Shown in pieces: positions 36,065 to 45,090 of a stretch of 64,000 nt of DNA. The position numbers and the translations under genes were made by a program. Where the stretch lies: assembly GCA_019359035.1 (NCBI GenBank), contig JAHHIC010000036.1, positions 62,001 to 126,000 on the forward strand, in the 5' to 3' direction. The notes below the pieces were generated by a model. It was not told the origin of the DNA. It searched no databases and saw nothing but the letters and a program-made list of their open reading frames with translations. Numbering within the stretch: position 1 is the stretch's first letter; every line of letters begins with the position of its first letter. This DNA comes from Scytonematopsis contorta HA4267-MV1. Lineage in GTDB: Bacteria > Cyanobacteriota > Cyanobacteriia > Cyanobacteriales > Nostocaceae.

Positions 36065-37009
36065 CTAAAACCCAGCCAACGGGTCTATCGGTGTTGGTAA
36101 AGATTCGAGATATTTTACAAAATCCAGCAATTCTTCTGGAGTTAGTAAACTACGTGCTCGTTTGTCATAAGTTTTCTTTAAATGTTCTCGTCCATCTTGG
36201 GGTGTCCAACTTAATCGCTGCATTTCTATGTCGGATTTGGTAATTAAATCCGACAAGTCTTGTGGTTCAGTTTTTTTCTTGCGCTTGCTTGTCGTTGCAG
36301 CAGGCTTTACTGTTTCTTCTTCCACTTCTCTAGTGTAATTGCGTTGCGGAAATGGCGTTACATTACTCAGTGGTATTTCAGTTCTATAATCTTCCTCTGG
36401 TGGAACGGAAAACAAGTCAATTTCTTCCTGTGGTGCATTATATTGTGGTTCTGGAAAGTTTTGTTCTTGGCTATTTGTTGCAGGAAAACGTTGACTAAAA
36501 TCTTGGATGTATGCATCATTTTTGGCTGCAACTGGTGTACTGACTTCTTCTTCGGTAAAAGTCGGTTGTAAATGAATGTAATTTGACTCATCACTTGTTG
36601 CACTAACTTTGGGTTCAACTTTGGGTTCAACTTTGGGTTCAACTTTGGGTTCAACTTTTGATTCAACTTTTGGTTCAACTTTTGATTCAACTTTTGGTTC
36701 AACTCTGGGTTCAACTTTTGGTTCAACCTTAGGTTCAACCCTTGGTTCAATTTTTACTTCGTTTTGGAAGGATACTGAGGTTGTCTCAGGTTTTTCTACT
36801 AAAAATTGCGTTCTTAAAATCGTCAGTGCTCTATTCCTGGCTTTGTCTTCAGCATCTTCGATTGACTCCGCTCCTGCCATACCTGTGGTGCGGGTAGTTC
36901 CATCTATTTGTACGCTTACCTTGACAATGTATTTACCGTTATAAATTTGCACTAACTCAGATATCAAACTACCTGTGGGAAAAAAACGTTGAAATTCATC
37001 CAAAATCAT
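36065..37009 (-). CDS. VEPK-repeat protein with a Rad52-like N-terminal domain (tentative)
   Basis: 314 residues. N-terminal part (about 1-75) KYIVKVSVQIDGTTRTTGM...AGAESIEDAEDKARNRALTI recalls the Rad52/DdrA DNA-repair fold, where a V-x-V-x-(I/L) strand and a run of A-x2-A-x-x-R-A-L occur; this is a weak motif-level likeness. Then a tandem P-x-V-E tetrapeptide stretch (about residues 98-140; VEPK with VESK and VEPR variants, encoded by 12-base repeats at 36609-36750), a Pro/Glu/Ser-rich linker, and a C-terminal piece with LSWTPQDGREHLKKTYDKRA and TPEELLDFVKYLESLP that repeats in other cyanobacterial proteins. It probably binds nucleic acid, but this is inference. Confidence 0.5.
   Translation of the reverse strand: MILDEFQRFFPTGSLISELVQIYNGKYIVKVSVQIDGTTRTTGMAGAESIEDAEDKARNRALTILRTQFLVEKPETTSVSFQNEVKIEPRVEPKVEPKVEPRVEPKVESKVEPKVESKVEPKVEPKVEPKVEPKVSATSDESNYIHLQPTFTEEEVSTPVAAKNDAYIQDFSQRFPATNSQEQNFPEPQYNAPQEEIDLFSVPPEEDYRTEIPLSNVTPFPQRNYTREVEEETVKPAATTSKRKKKTEPQDLSDLITKSDIEMQRLSWTPQDGREHLKKTYDKRARSLLTPEELLDFVKYLESLPTPIDPLAGF
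36609..36750. repeat. 12-bp in-frame repeat array in the VEPK gene
   Basis: GGTTCAACTTTG-type 12-base units (with GGTTCAACTTTT, GGGTTCAACTCTG variants) run about a dozen times. It encodes alternating VEPK, VESK and VEPR and opens long shadow frames on both strands. Confidence 0.93.
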
Positions 37010-37926
37010 AATGCCACCAAAAATCAGACAAAACTAAAACTAAATCGAGGTTGTAAAACGATGGAATCTTTACTGCCACAAAAAGAAAAAGCTCAACAAT
37101 CATTAATGTAGCGAAGAAACTCCTCAAATGATATTCAGGTTGGGTTGACGATTAAAGGAAAGCCAACATTTTTGGCGATTTGTTGGGTTGAGTTCCACTA
37201 CCCAACCTACAAACTAAGCTTACATTTAAGGGGTTCAAAACAAGACCGACATCTTCAAAAAAAATCTATGCAGCCAAGCAGAAATTTTTTTAAGGGTTAT
37301 CTTCTCCACATTTTGCCTTACACAAAGGCTGTTACCATTGTAGCATGAGGCTTTCTGGCATTTCACGATGGACTGCAAAGCCAATACTTATCCGTGCTTT
37401 TACCATAAAAGATATAAAAATTTTCAAATTTGATATTAAGAAGTATTTTCTAGAAGTACCCTATATATCTACAATAATAATGATGTAATGGTTCGTCCTC
37501 ACTGATTGGTAAACTGCTAAACTAATTGTTACCGATTCTACATATGTAACAATTTGATTAATTAGCAGCTTACCAAGCGTCAAGAATCAGAGTCTAACGG
37601 CGCAAAAGTACCTTCGTTCTACACAATCCAACACCTGCGGTTTGCCCCATAAGGTTTTTTTGGGTAGTTCAAAGGAGAGTTCTTTAAACCTGGTCTCTCC
37701 AAGCTCGTTGCTACATTTACCTAACTGGGGTAAAAATTTTATCAGGAGTGCTTTGTATCATTTACTTGGGGAAGGTACAAAAACGCCCACCAACAAACTC
37801 TGAGGTTATCGTGTTCCAAGCTTTGGGGCAATTCGGTTCCAGCTAGTGTTGTCTGTAGGTCGTGAGGGTTACAGCACAGAACCAAATTACACACATTGAT
37901 GTTTTGACCAAAGGTCGGTTCACTGC
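37010..37926. other. 917-base intergenic region, contains a GTTGGGTTG dispersed element
   Basis: The 37137-37211 part is the long dispersed element (listed separately). The remainder is AT-rich and is the probable promoter of the RNase II/R-like gene. Short ORFs (37145-37348 plus, 37742-37939 minus) have no support. Confidence 0.5.
37137..37211. repeat. Dispersed palindromic element, long copy
   Basis: Outer arms AGGTTGGGTTG (37138) and CTACCCAACCTAC (37199-37211) enclose AAAGCCAACATTTTTGGCG and a second TGTTGGGTTG. The left part matches the short copy at 34773-34818 (AGGTTGGGTTGA...CCAACATTTT). It belongs to a sequence type common in cyanobacterial spacers. Confidence 0.75.
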
Positions 37927-40269
37927 ATGGAATTTTCAATCGCTACATTACTTGCCAATTTCACTGATGATAAATTAGTCGCGCGTAAAGTTCTCGAAAA
38001 AAAACTGGGATGCGAAGATGAAGACAGTTTAGAAAGGCTTCATATCGCCCTAGAAGTCCTAGAAAAAATCGGAATTTTAGTGAAAGAACGCGGCAAGTAT
38101 CGCCGGGTGTCGTCCGAGGGATTTATCGAAGCAAAACTACGCTGTTCTAGCAAAGGGTTTTGCTTTGCTATTCAGGATTTGGAAGGTGCCGAAGATATTT
38201 ATATTCGCGAGAGTCATTTAAGCAATGCTTGGAATGGCGATCGCGTTTTGGTTCGGGTATTAAAAGAAGGCAGTCGTCGTCGCTCTCCAGAAGGAGAGGT
38301 TAAATTAATCCTTGAACGCTCTAACCATACATTACTTGCGCGGATTAAACAGGTAGAAACGGGATTTCGTGCGGTTCCGTTAGACGACCGTCTCTTGTTT
38401 GAACTAAAACTCCAAGTAAATGGGGTTACTTTAGGTGAATCAATTGACCACCTCGCCCATGTAGAAGTGTTACGCTATCCTTTGGCGCAATATCCTCCCC
38501 TTGGTCGGGTAGTGCAAGTTCTTGGCAGCGACGCCGAAGCTGCTGCGGACATTGATTTGGTCACTTGTAAGCACGACCTTTCCCGTACATTTTCTGATTC
38601 TGTTTCAGATGCAGCCGCTAGGTTGCCGAAAAAACTACTCAAAGCTGACCTAAAAGGTCGCCAAGATTTGCGCGACTTATTGACTGTTACCATCGGTGGT
38701 TACCCAGGTGACAAGGCAATTGACAACGCCTTTAGTTTGGAGAAAACCACAAACGGTAATTGGCAGTTAGGTTTCCACATTGCTGATGTTTCTCACTTTG
38801 TGCAACCCGAAGAAAGTCTAGACCGCGAAGCTCTTAAACGCGGAAGGTCTGTGTATCTTGGAGAACTTGTTTTACCCATGTTTCCTGATACGGTGGCCGA
38901 ACGTTGTGCCTTGATAGCAGGAAGTGACCGGCTTGCCCTATCTTTTATAATCAACATTGATTCCAAAAGTGGCAAAGTCTTGGATTGGGAGATAATTCCT
39001 AGTGTTATCAAAATAGACAAGCATATTTCCCAAGAAGAAGCACAAAACATTTTAGGGGGTAAAAAAGGTAAAAACTCTGCTGAAATCGTTGAAAGACTGC
39101 AACAAATGCCCAAAATTTCTGCGGGGTTACAAAAAGCACGCTTGCAAAGGGGCTGTTTGCAGTTAAATTTACCAGCTACTCCCAATCCATTTCATGATGA
39201 GGGAGCTTTGGGCTGTGTAATCTTAAACGATTTACCCGTACGGTTGATGCTAAGTGAGTTTGTACTATTGGTCAACCAATTAATGGCAACCCACTTCAGC
39301 GCATTGGCAATTCCAGCCATTTGGCGAGTACAAGGTGTACCAGACCCAGAAGATGTGCAGGAGATGTTAAAACTGGCAATGAATTTAGGGGTTGAGTTGT
39401 CACTTCCAGAAGACATTGACGTGCAGCCTTTAGATTACCAACAATTAACCAGGGTGTTCTCAGAGTCAGCATCAGAGCAAGTTTTGACTTATTTGTTGCA
39501 AGACACCCTCAAGCCAGCAGCTTACAGCACCAACAAAACGGCGCATTTTGGTTTAGCATTACCTGGAGGTTATATTCACTTTACATCTCCACTGCGACGT
39601 TATCCGGATTTGTTAATGCAACGGGTCTTTTACACCGTCATAGAAAACGGACGTGACCGACGTACTACTCGTGTCAAAGAACGAGTTAACCTGCGTTCTT
39701 CCACTTGTCACTCAGAAATTAACTGGAACGTCATCGCACCTGAGTTACATCAAGAAATTCAAAGCGAGTTAACCCGCTTAATTACCCAACTCAATGACCG
39801 CGAAAAAGAAGTTCAAGAAGCAGAAACAGATTTAGCTGGTTTGCAAAGAGCCTCTTTAATGAAACAACGCATCGGCGAGGTTTTCAACGGCGTAATTACT
39901 GGTGTCCAATCTTACGGGTTCTTTGTCGAAATTGAAGTACCATCATCCGAAGAAGGAGCAAAAATTAATTCCCATGCTCCATTAAGAGTAGAAGGATTAG
40001 TACATGTAAGTTCCCTCAAAGACGATTGGTACGAGTACCGCGCTCGTCAGCAAGCTTTATTTGGTAGGAAAAATCGTGCCTCCTACCGACTAGGTGATAG
40101 AGTCGCTGTCCAAGTCAAGAGTGTCGATTACTACCGCCAACAAATTGATTTAGTCACCGTTGGTAGTGACAGTGCAATGCTTGGCAAAGGTGACCCGTCA
40201 GACATGTATTCCCCAAATGACGATATGGACTCCGACGACGACTTTGAAGCTTACGGAGATGATGAATAA
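37927..40269 (+). CDS. RNase II/R-family protein with an altered catalytic site
   Basis: 780 residues. N-terminal winged-helix and cold-shock-like parts, a central RNB domain (about residues 240-600), and a C-terminal S1 domain (GEVFNGVITGVQSYGFFVEI onward). The RNB core is recognisable: ADVSHFVQPEESLDREALKR and SPLRRYPDLLMQRVF, the conserved Arg-Arg-Tyr-Pro-Asp. But the catalytic D-x5-D-x-D-D motif is replaced: the four Asp positions read G257, A264, D266, N267. It may have weak or no exonuclease activity and act as an RNA-binding protein, like the Zam protein of Synechocystis, which it resembles in domain order. See the finding. Confidence 0.85.
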   Translation: MEFSIATLLANFTDDKLVARKVLEKKLGCEDEDSLERLHIALEVLEKIGILVKERGKYRRVSSEGFIEAKLRCSSKGFCFAIQDLEGAEDIYIRESHLSNAWNGDRVLVRVLKEGSRRRSPEGEVKLILERSNHTLLARIKQVETGFRAVPLDDRLLFELKLQVNGVTLGESIDHLAHVEVLRYPLAQYPPLGRVVQVLGSDAEAAADIDLVTCKHDLSRTFSDSVSDAAARLPKKLLKADLKGRQDLRDLLTVTIGGYPGDKAIDNAFSLEKTTNGNWQLGFHIADVSHFVQPEESLDREALKRGRSVYLGELVLPMFPDTVAERCALIAGSDRLALSFIINIDSKSGKVLDWEIIPSVIKIDKHISQEEAQNILGGKKGKNSAEIVERLQQMPKISAGLQKARLQRGCLQLNLPATPNPFHDEGALGCVILNDLPVRLMLSEFVLLVNQLMATHFSALAIPAIWRVQGVPDPEDVQEMLKLAMNLGVELSLPEDIDVQPLDYQQLTRVFSESASEQVLTYLLQDTLKPAAYSTNKTAHFGLALPGGYIHFTSPLRRYPDLLMQRVFYTVIENGRDRRTTRVKERVNLRSSTCHSEINWNVIAPELHQEIQSELTRLITQLNDREKEVQEAETDLAGLQRASLMKQRIGEVFNGVITGVQSYGFFVEIEVPSSEEGAKINSHAPLRVEGLVHVSSLKDDWYEYRARQQALFGRKNRASYRLGDRVAVQVKSVDYYRQQIDLVTVGSDSAMLGKGDPSDMYSPNDDMDSDDDFEAYGDDE

Positions 40270-40271
40270 AT

Positions 40272-40435
40272 TGGTTGACTGTTGACTGCTAACTGTTGAC
40301 TGCTAACTGTTGACTGTCTTGTTTATGTGCAAAGCGAGAAAACTACTATTAAGTGTCAACTATCAACCGTCAACCGTCAACCGTCAACCGTCAACCGTCA
40401 ACCGTCAATCACCCACCAACCACCAACCGTCAACC
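40272..40435. repeat. STRR tracts as a facing inverted pair
   Basis: TTGACTG-type units at 40272-40317 face CAACCGT/CAACTAT-type units at 40354-40435. The mRNA of the gene could fold here before ubiX. Confidence 0.85.
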
Positions 40436-40440
40436 AATAA

Positions 40441-41061
40441 ATGACAAGTAACAGCAAACCACTCATCATAGGGGTATCAGGTGCATCTGGTTTAATTTAT
40501 GCCGTGCGCGCACTTAAATTTCTTTTGGAAGCCGACTATGAAATTGAATTTGTAGCTTCTAAATCAACTTACATGGTTTGGCAATCAGAACAAAATACCC
40601 GTATGCCCGTGGAGCCAGCGCAACAGGAGTTGTTTTGGCGACAACAAGCGGGAGTGGAAACTGCTGGTAAATTACGTTGTCATCCTTGGGGTGACGTTGG
40701 AGCTAATATCGCAAGTGGCTCTTTTCGCACCTTAGGGATGATTATAATTCCTTGTAGTATGAGTACTGTCGCTAAACTTGCTGCTGGCTTAAGTTCTGAT
40801 TTACTAGAACGTGCGGCTGATGTGCAGTTTAAAGAAGGGAAAAAAATTGTTATCGTTCCCCGTGAAACGCCTTTTAGTTTAATTCACTTGCGTAATTTAA
40901 CTTCTTTAGCGGAAGCCGGAGCTAGAATAGTCCCCGCGATACCCGCATGGTATCATAATCCCCAAACCATTGAGGATTTAGTGGATTTTGTTGTAGCTCG
41001 TGCTTTAGACCAACTAGATATTGATTGTATTCCTATTCAGCGATGGCAAGGAAGAAATTAA
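40441..41061 (+). CDS. ubiX: Flavin prenyltransferase UbiX
   Basis: 206 residues. UbiX joins a dimethylallyl group to FMN to make prenyl-FMN, the cofactor of UbiD-type decarboxylases. The start IIGVSGASGLIYAVRALKFL is the flavin-binding loop, IIPCSMSTVAKLAAGLSSDL includes the nucleotide-binding segment, and VIVPRETPFSLIHLRNLTSL is the conserved active-site stretch. Length and motifs are normal. It lies 172 bases after the RNase II/R-like gene. Confidence 0.93.
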   Translation: MTSNSKPLIIGVSGASGLIYAVRALKFLLEADYEIEFVASKSTYMVWQSEQNTRMPVEPAQQELFWRQQAGVETAGKLRCHPWGDVGANIASGSFRTLGMIIIPCSMSTVAKLAAGLSSDLLERAADVQFKEGKKIVIVPRETPFSLIHLRNLTSLAEAGARIVPAIPAWYHNPQTIEDLVDFVVARALDQLDIDCIPIQRWQGRN

Positions 41062-41241
41062 ATAAGGTTATAAGGAAGAAGGAAGAAGAAAGAATTAATA
41101 GAGTATTTTTTCTTCCTAACACCATTCTTGTTAACGACCAATTTAAGATTAAATTTCTCTGGTTGAATTGCTTCAAATACTTATTCCCTTGGACTTCTTC
41201 CTTCTTCCTTCTTCCTTTTACCTTTTACCTTTACCTTTGAT

Positions 41242-41979
41242 ATGGCTGGAATTCGTTTAATTTTATTCGTCGCAGTAATGGGAGGACTAACGCTGTTACT
41301 AGCGTCCAATTGGTCACCAACGCTAGCGCTAAAATTTTTAGGTATGGAAACTCGACCATTACCGCTATCGATATGGATTTTGTTTAGTACCTTCTCTGGT
41401 GCATTTACAACTTTGTTGGTAAGTAGTTTATATCAAATATCTAATTATTTTGTCCCCCAACGGCAACAAACTTCCAAACCACGTTACACACCAGGACGTA
41501 CCGAAAGCAGACGAACAGCAGAAGTTCCATCTCGACCTAAACCAAGCCAAACCACCAATACTCAAAGACAACAACCACCAACTATGAGCGTGGAGGATGA
41601 GTGGTTGAGAGGTCAAAGTGATGATTGGGAATTTGAAGAGGAAGAGGTGGACGAACCAAGACCATCACCATCCACAACAGAAACCAGAGAAACCAGAGAA
41701 ACCAGAGACAGAAGCTCTTATAACCCGGAGCAACAACCAAAAAATTCCAGAAGCGTAGATTCAGGATACTCTTACAGTTCTCGTGAGCCAAAAAACTCCG
41801 GAGTCGGAAAAGCGGAATCAATCTATGATGCCGAATATCGCGTTATCATTCCTCCCTATCAAGCACAAGCAGATAATAACGAGGAAGTCAATAGCACAAT
41901 TAACAGTCCTACCAATAAACAAGTAAATACCCAAGATAATGACGACGATGATGAATGGGAATTTTTAGATGAGAAGTAG
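41242..41979 (+). CDS. LapA-like membrane protein with acidic tail
   Basis: 245 residues. Two N-terminal helices (GIRLILFVAVMGGLTLLLAS and LSIWILFSTFSGAFTTLLVS) resemble the LapA (DUF1049) domain. The rest is soluble, polar, low complexity: SRPKPSQTTNTQRQQPP, TTETRETRETRDR, and a very acidic tail ending in DNDDDDEWEFLDEK. Two WE(F/L) patches (DDWEFEEEEVDEP, DDDDEWEFL) repeat, suggesting a short protein-binding motif. Function unknown. It comes 180 bases after ubiX, in the same direction, and may share its transcript. Confidence 0.6.
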   Translation: MAGIRLILFVAVMGGLTLLLASNWSPTLALKFLGMETRPLPLSIWILFSTFSGAFTTLLVSSLYQISNYFVPQRQQTSKPRYTPGRTESRRTAEVPSRPKPSQTTNTQRQQPPTMSVEDEWLRGQSDDWEFEEEEVDEPRPSPSTTETRETRETRDRSSYNPEQQPKNSRSVDSGYSYSSREPKNSGVGKAESIYDAEYRVIIPPYQAQADNNEEVNSTINSPTNKQVNTQDNDDDDEWEFLDEK

Positions 41980-42050
41980 GGGAGTGGGGAGTGGGGAGTG
42001 TGGGAATGGGGAGTGGGGAGTGTGGGAATGGGGAGTGGGGAGTGGGGGAA
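41978..42050. repeat. STRR tract (GGGGAGTGGGGAATG units)
   Basis: GGGGAGTGGGGAGTG and TGTGGGAATG units directly after the LapA-like stop codon. A related tract, ACTCTCCACTCTCC, sits at 42192-42235 next to the next gene. Confidence 0.9.
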
Positions 42051-42235
42051 ATGAGGAGGGGGATGAGGGTAAGGAAGTAAGGAATTAAGAATTGAGATAA
42101 AGGTATTTTTTGTTATTACTAATATATTTTTTTTATAAATGCTTGGACTTTAAATAGTCAATGATAGTTTTTCTGTCCGCAATTCCCTATTCTCTATACT
42201 TTACTCTCCACTCTCCACTTCTCATTCCCAACTCC

Positions 42236-42433
42236 CTACTTAGTAGCACAGCGCTCCCGTGATTCTTGTTTGACTCTACCCATCATCGCTGCTTTCTGCA
42301 AAATCATGAAAGCTGTAAAATCTTCTTTGTCATAAGGTCTTGTCAACAACTTTCGCAGTTTATTTTCTGCCTCTACGCTTAAATAGCCAACTGCTAAGAC
42401 TTGTTGCACAATGTCACGAATTCGAGTCATCAT
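42236..42433 (-). CDS. Small conserved protein, family A member 1
   Basis: About 65 residues from ATG 42433 or 42430. IRDIVQQVLAVGYLSVEAENKL and FTAFMILQKAAMMGRVKQESRE can be lined up with the protein at 52118 (64 aa): both share a helix, a turn with (S/T)xE(A/I)E(N), and a final helix followed by MxxGR. Two members in one window and helical content suggest a conserved small protein family of cyanobacteria. Function unknown. Start is uncertain. Confidence 0.6.
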   Translation of the reverse strand: MMTRIRDIVQQVLAVGYLSVEAENKLRKLLTRPYDKEDFTAFMILQKAAMMGRVKQESRERCATK

Positions 42434-42448
42434 TTGAACCTCACGCAT

Positions 42449-42904
42449 ACCACATTTACTTATCGGGGTTGGGGGGGGAAGATATGCACTGGTTTTCGTG
42501 CCCTTAAACCCTTAGAAAGCAAACTTTTACGGTTTGTTTCAATTTTTCAGTCATTTTTTACACCTTACTTTTGTAAATAGCTCGTTGCTTCTATTCTTCA
42601 TAGGGCAACATAATTCGTCTTTATAGTGACTCTCGGTGATATAGGTGATATAAAAATATCATCCGCTTAATAATTTTCCCCAAGAGAGTGACTCTGGCTT
42701 ACCTGTATGAAATTGCATCATTTAAATAAATTTTTTATCAAGTTATTTTTAAATTTCCATCAAGTTCTAAGATAACTAAGTTGCTAGTTGCTAGTCACCT
42801 AACGATAGTTATTAAATTCGTTATAAATTTATCGTTTATTTATTTAGACTTAATAGAAAAATCGTTAATATATTTGTTTATATACTAAAAAATACTTAAC
42901 GGGA
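42449..42904. other. AT-rich 456-base intergenic region
   Basis: Upstream of the STAND ATPase gene on the plus strand and the small minus-strand gene. AT-rich; no recognised RNA or gene. The promoter of the STAND gene should lie here. Confidence 0.4.
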
Positions 42905-44440
42905 ATGTCAACTTTTGAACCAAAAAATCTAGAAAATGATTTTATAGAAGCAAAACAAAATTGGGAGTTGGAAAAGTTATATATTGACCTGGCTTCTTAC
43001 AAAGGTAAGGCTTTGACCCCTGTAGAGAAAAAATTTTTAAGGGGCTTGCTTTGCGGTTTTAGCCCTGCAGAGATTGCTAATGTTGTATATCAAAGTCGAA
43101 GTAGCAGTACTGTTAGGGTTTATCTTTCTAATGGGTTATATAAGTATATAGAAGAAATGTTAAGTATCCAAGCCGGATACTCTGTTAAAGTAAAAAATTG
43201 GAGTCGTGTGACTCAACTGCTAGAAAAAGCTGGCTATAAAAAATCTTGGCTAGATTTAAATTCTGGCAATACTACCACAACAATAAACATTCAACAAGTG
43301 AATGACTTTATTGATAATAAATCAGTTAAAAAACGAGATTGGGGTGAAGCAATTGATGTTAGCCTATTTTTCGGACGGTTAACAGAACTTACTCAAATTC
43401 AAAAGTGGATTGTACAAGACCGATGTCGCTTAGTCCTGATTTTGGGTACGGGTGGAATTGGTAAAACAGCTTTGTCTGTGAAGTTAGCACAAGAAATACA
43501 TGCTTTGCATACCCCAAGTGAGCAAGGTGAATTTGACTGCATTGTTTGGCGTTCGCTTCGTCTTACTCCACCCCCAGAGGTAATGTTGAATGAGTTACTG
43601 CGAATTTTTAGCCAAGATGAGGAGGTTGTTTTCGTTAGCATAGAGAGAACAATTTCGCAGTTAATAGACTGTTTACGTGGGTCTCGTTGTTTGCTAGTCC
43701 TGGATGGATTGGATGCGATACTGTGCAACACTCAAGAAGGAGCGGAAGCAGACCATACCATTACTAGTCCACAGACGGACATAAAAAATAGCGGTTCGAT
43801 TCACTTATTACCCCAAATCCGATATCGTCCTGGTTATGAAGCCTATGGAGAATTAATTAGACGCTTGGGTGAATCACAACACCAAAGTTGTTTGGTTTTA
43901 ACCAGTCGAGAAAAACCCCAAGAAATAGCAGTGCTTGAAGGAGAGCAATTACCAGTTCGCTCGTTAAAATTAGCTGGATTGAGCCAATCAGCAAGTAGCT
44001 TTATCCTCACAGCCAAAGGTTTTGCCCAGGCAAGTGAGTCTGAATGTAAAATATTAGTTGACTGTTACGGAGGAAATCCGCTGTTTCTAAAATTAGCAGC
44101 AACCACCATTCAAGAATTATTTGATGGGGATATCCATGAATTTATAGAACAGCGAACGGTGATTTTCGGGGATATTCGTGCAGTTTTAGACCAGCAATTT
44201 AATCGTTTGTCAAAGCTGGAAAAGCTTATCATGTACTGGTTAGCACTGAAGCAAGACTTTGTACCCCTAAGAAATTTACAACAAGAAATTATACCCAGAG
44301 TCTCCCAAAGATTAATTTTAGAAGCAATTGATTTATTACAAAGACGTTCGTTACTGGAAAGACAAGCCATCAGTTTTTCTCCGACCCCAGTGTTGATAGA
44401 ATACATAACAGAAAAATTAATCGAAGAAAATTTTCAGTAA
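42905..44440 (+). CDS. STAND-type NTPase with N-terminal HTH-like domain
   Basis: 511 residues. N-terminal domain (about 35-110): GKALTPVEKKFLRGLLCGFS then PAEIANVVYQSRSSSTVRVY, a helix-turn-helix-like module often found at the start of cyanobacterial STAND proteins. NB-ARC/NACHT-like core: P-loop LGTGGIGKTAL near residues 180-190, Walker B CLLVLDGLDAIL, sensor 1-like LVLTSREKPQ and GGNPLFLKLA in place of GLPLAL. After it comes a winged-helix region to residue 511. The usual C-terminal WD40 or TPR sensor is absent. Such proteins act as signal-driven switches, some in defence. It is followed by aroK. Confidence 0.8.
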   Translation: MSTFEPKNLENDFIEAKQNWELEKLYIDLASYKGKALTPVEKKFLRGLLCGFSPAEIANVVYQSRSSSTVRVYLSNGLYKYIEEMLSIQAGYSVKVKNWSRVTQLLEKAGYKKSWLDLNSGNTTTTINIQQVNDFIDNKSVKKRDWGEAIDVSLFFGRLTELTQIQKWIVQDRCRLVLILGTGGIGKTALSVKLAQEIHALHTPSEQGEFDCIVWRSLRLTPPPEVMLNELLRIFSQDEEVVFVSIERTISQLIDCLRGSRCLLVLDGLDAILCNTQEGAEADHTITSPQTDIKNSGSIHLLPQIRYRPGYEAYGELIRRLGESQHQSCLVLTSREKPQEIAVLEGEQLPVRSLKLAGLSQSASSFILTAKGFAQASESECKILVDCYGGNPLFLKLAATTIQELFDGDIHEFIEQRTVIFGDIRAVLDQQFNRLSKLEKLIMYWLALKQDFVPLRNLQQEIIPRVSQRLILEAIDLLQRRSLLERQAISFSPTPVLIEYITEKLIEENFQ

Positions 44441-44468
44441 TAATCTATTTCCTACTTTTGATTGAAAA

Positions 44469-45038
44469 ATGGCAAATAACCAACTACTGCAGGGAGTCAA
44501 CCTATATTTAATCGGCTTAATGGGTGTCGGTAAAACAACCGTAGGGAACTCGCTAACTAAGGAACTAGGATATACCTTTATTGATACTGACGAAGTAATC
44601 GCAAAAGCAGTAGGACGCTCAGTGAGTGAAATTTTTGCCCAAGAGGGAGAAGTAGCGTTTCGCCAATTAGAAACAGAAGTACTACAACAAATCTGTGCCC
44701 ATACAAAATTATGTATTGCCACCGGTGGGGGAATAGTTTTGCGAAAAGAAAACTGGAGTTACCTTCGACACGGTGCTATCGTTTGGTTAGACGCGCCATT
44801 AGAACTACTTTGCGCTAGGTTAACAGAAGACACAACACGTCCCATACTACAAAATGTTGACCTACCAACAAAGTTGAAGTCACTGTTGGAAGAACGACAA
44901 GCTCTTTACGCTCAAGCTGATTTACATATAAAAATTCAAGAAGGTGAAACACCAGAGCAAATAGCTCAGCGAGTTTTAGGGGCTATACCTAGTATTCTCA
45001 AAAAACCTGTTAACCCACCAGATTACAACGCGAACTAA
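44469..45038 (+). CDS. aroK: Shikimate kinase
   Basis: 189 residues. Transfers phosphate to shikimate in aromatic amino acid synthesis. Walker A LIGLMGVGKTTVGNSL, DTDEVIAKAVG (shikimate and metal binding), FRQLETEVLQQI, and the ATGGGIVLRKENW loop. The Arg lid region EDTTRPILQNVD is present. Size and motifs are normal. It begins 28 bases after the STAND ATPase stop codon, so may be cotranscribed with it. Confidence 0.95.
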   Translation: MANNQLLQGVNLYLIGLMGVGKTTVGNSLTKELGYTFIDTDEVIAKAVGRSVSEIFAQEGEVAFRQLETEVLQQICAHTKLCIATGGGIVLRKENWSYLRHGAIVWLDAPLELLCARLTEDTTRPILQNVDLPTKLKSLLEERQALYAQADLHIKIQEGETPEQIAQRVLGAIPSILKKPVNPPDYNAN

Positions 45039-45060
45039 TGAACTAATAAGGATATTAAGA

Positions 45061-45090
45061 TGTAGAGACTCAACATGTTTAGTCTTTACA
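45061..45090. repeat. Palindromic element, copy 8
   Basis: TGTAGAGACT and AGTCTTTACA arms around CAACATGTTT, one G-T pair in the arm. It lies just after the aroK stop codon. Confidence 0.7.

Noticed and set aside
36367-36944. Repeat ORFs NQKLNPKL and STLGSTFD
   Set aside because: Shadow frames of the VEPK repeats in the real minus-strand gene.
37145-37348. 67-codon ORF
   Set aside because: Lies over a dispersed palindromic element; no RBS and no conserved features.
37742-37939. 65-codon minus-strand ORF before the RNase II/R-like gene
   Set aside because: Overlaps the start and promoter of that gene; composition looks random.
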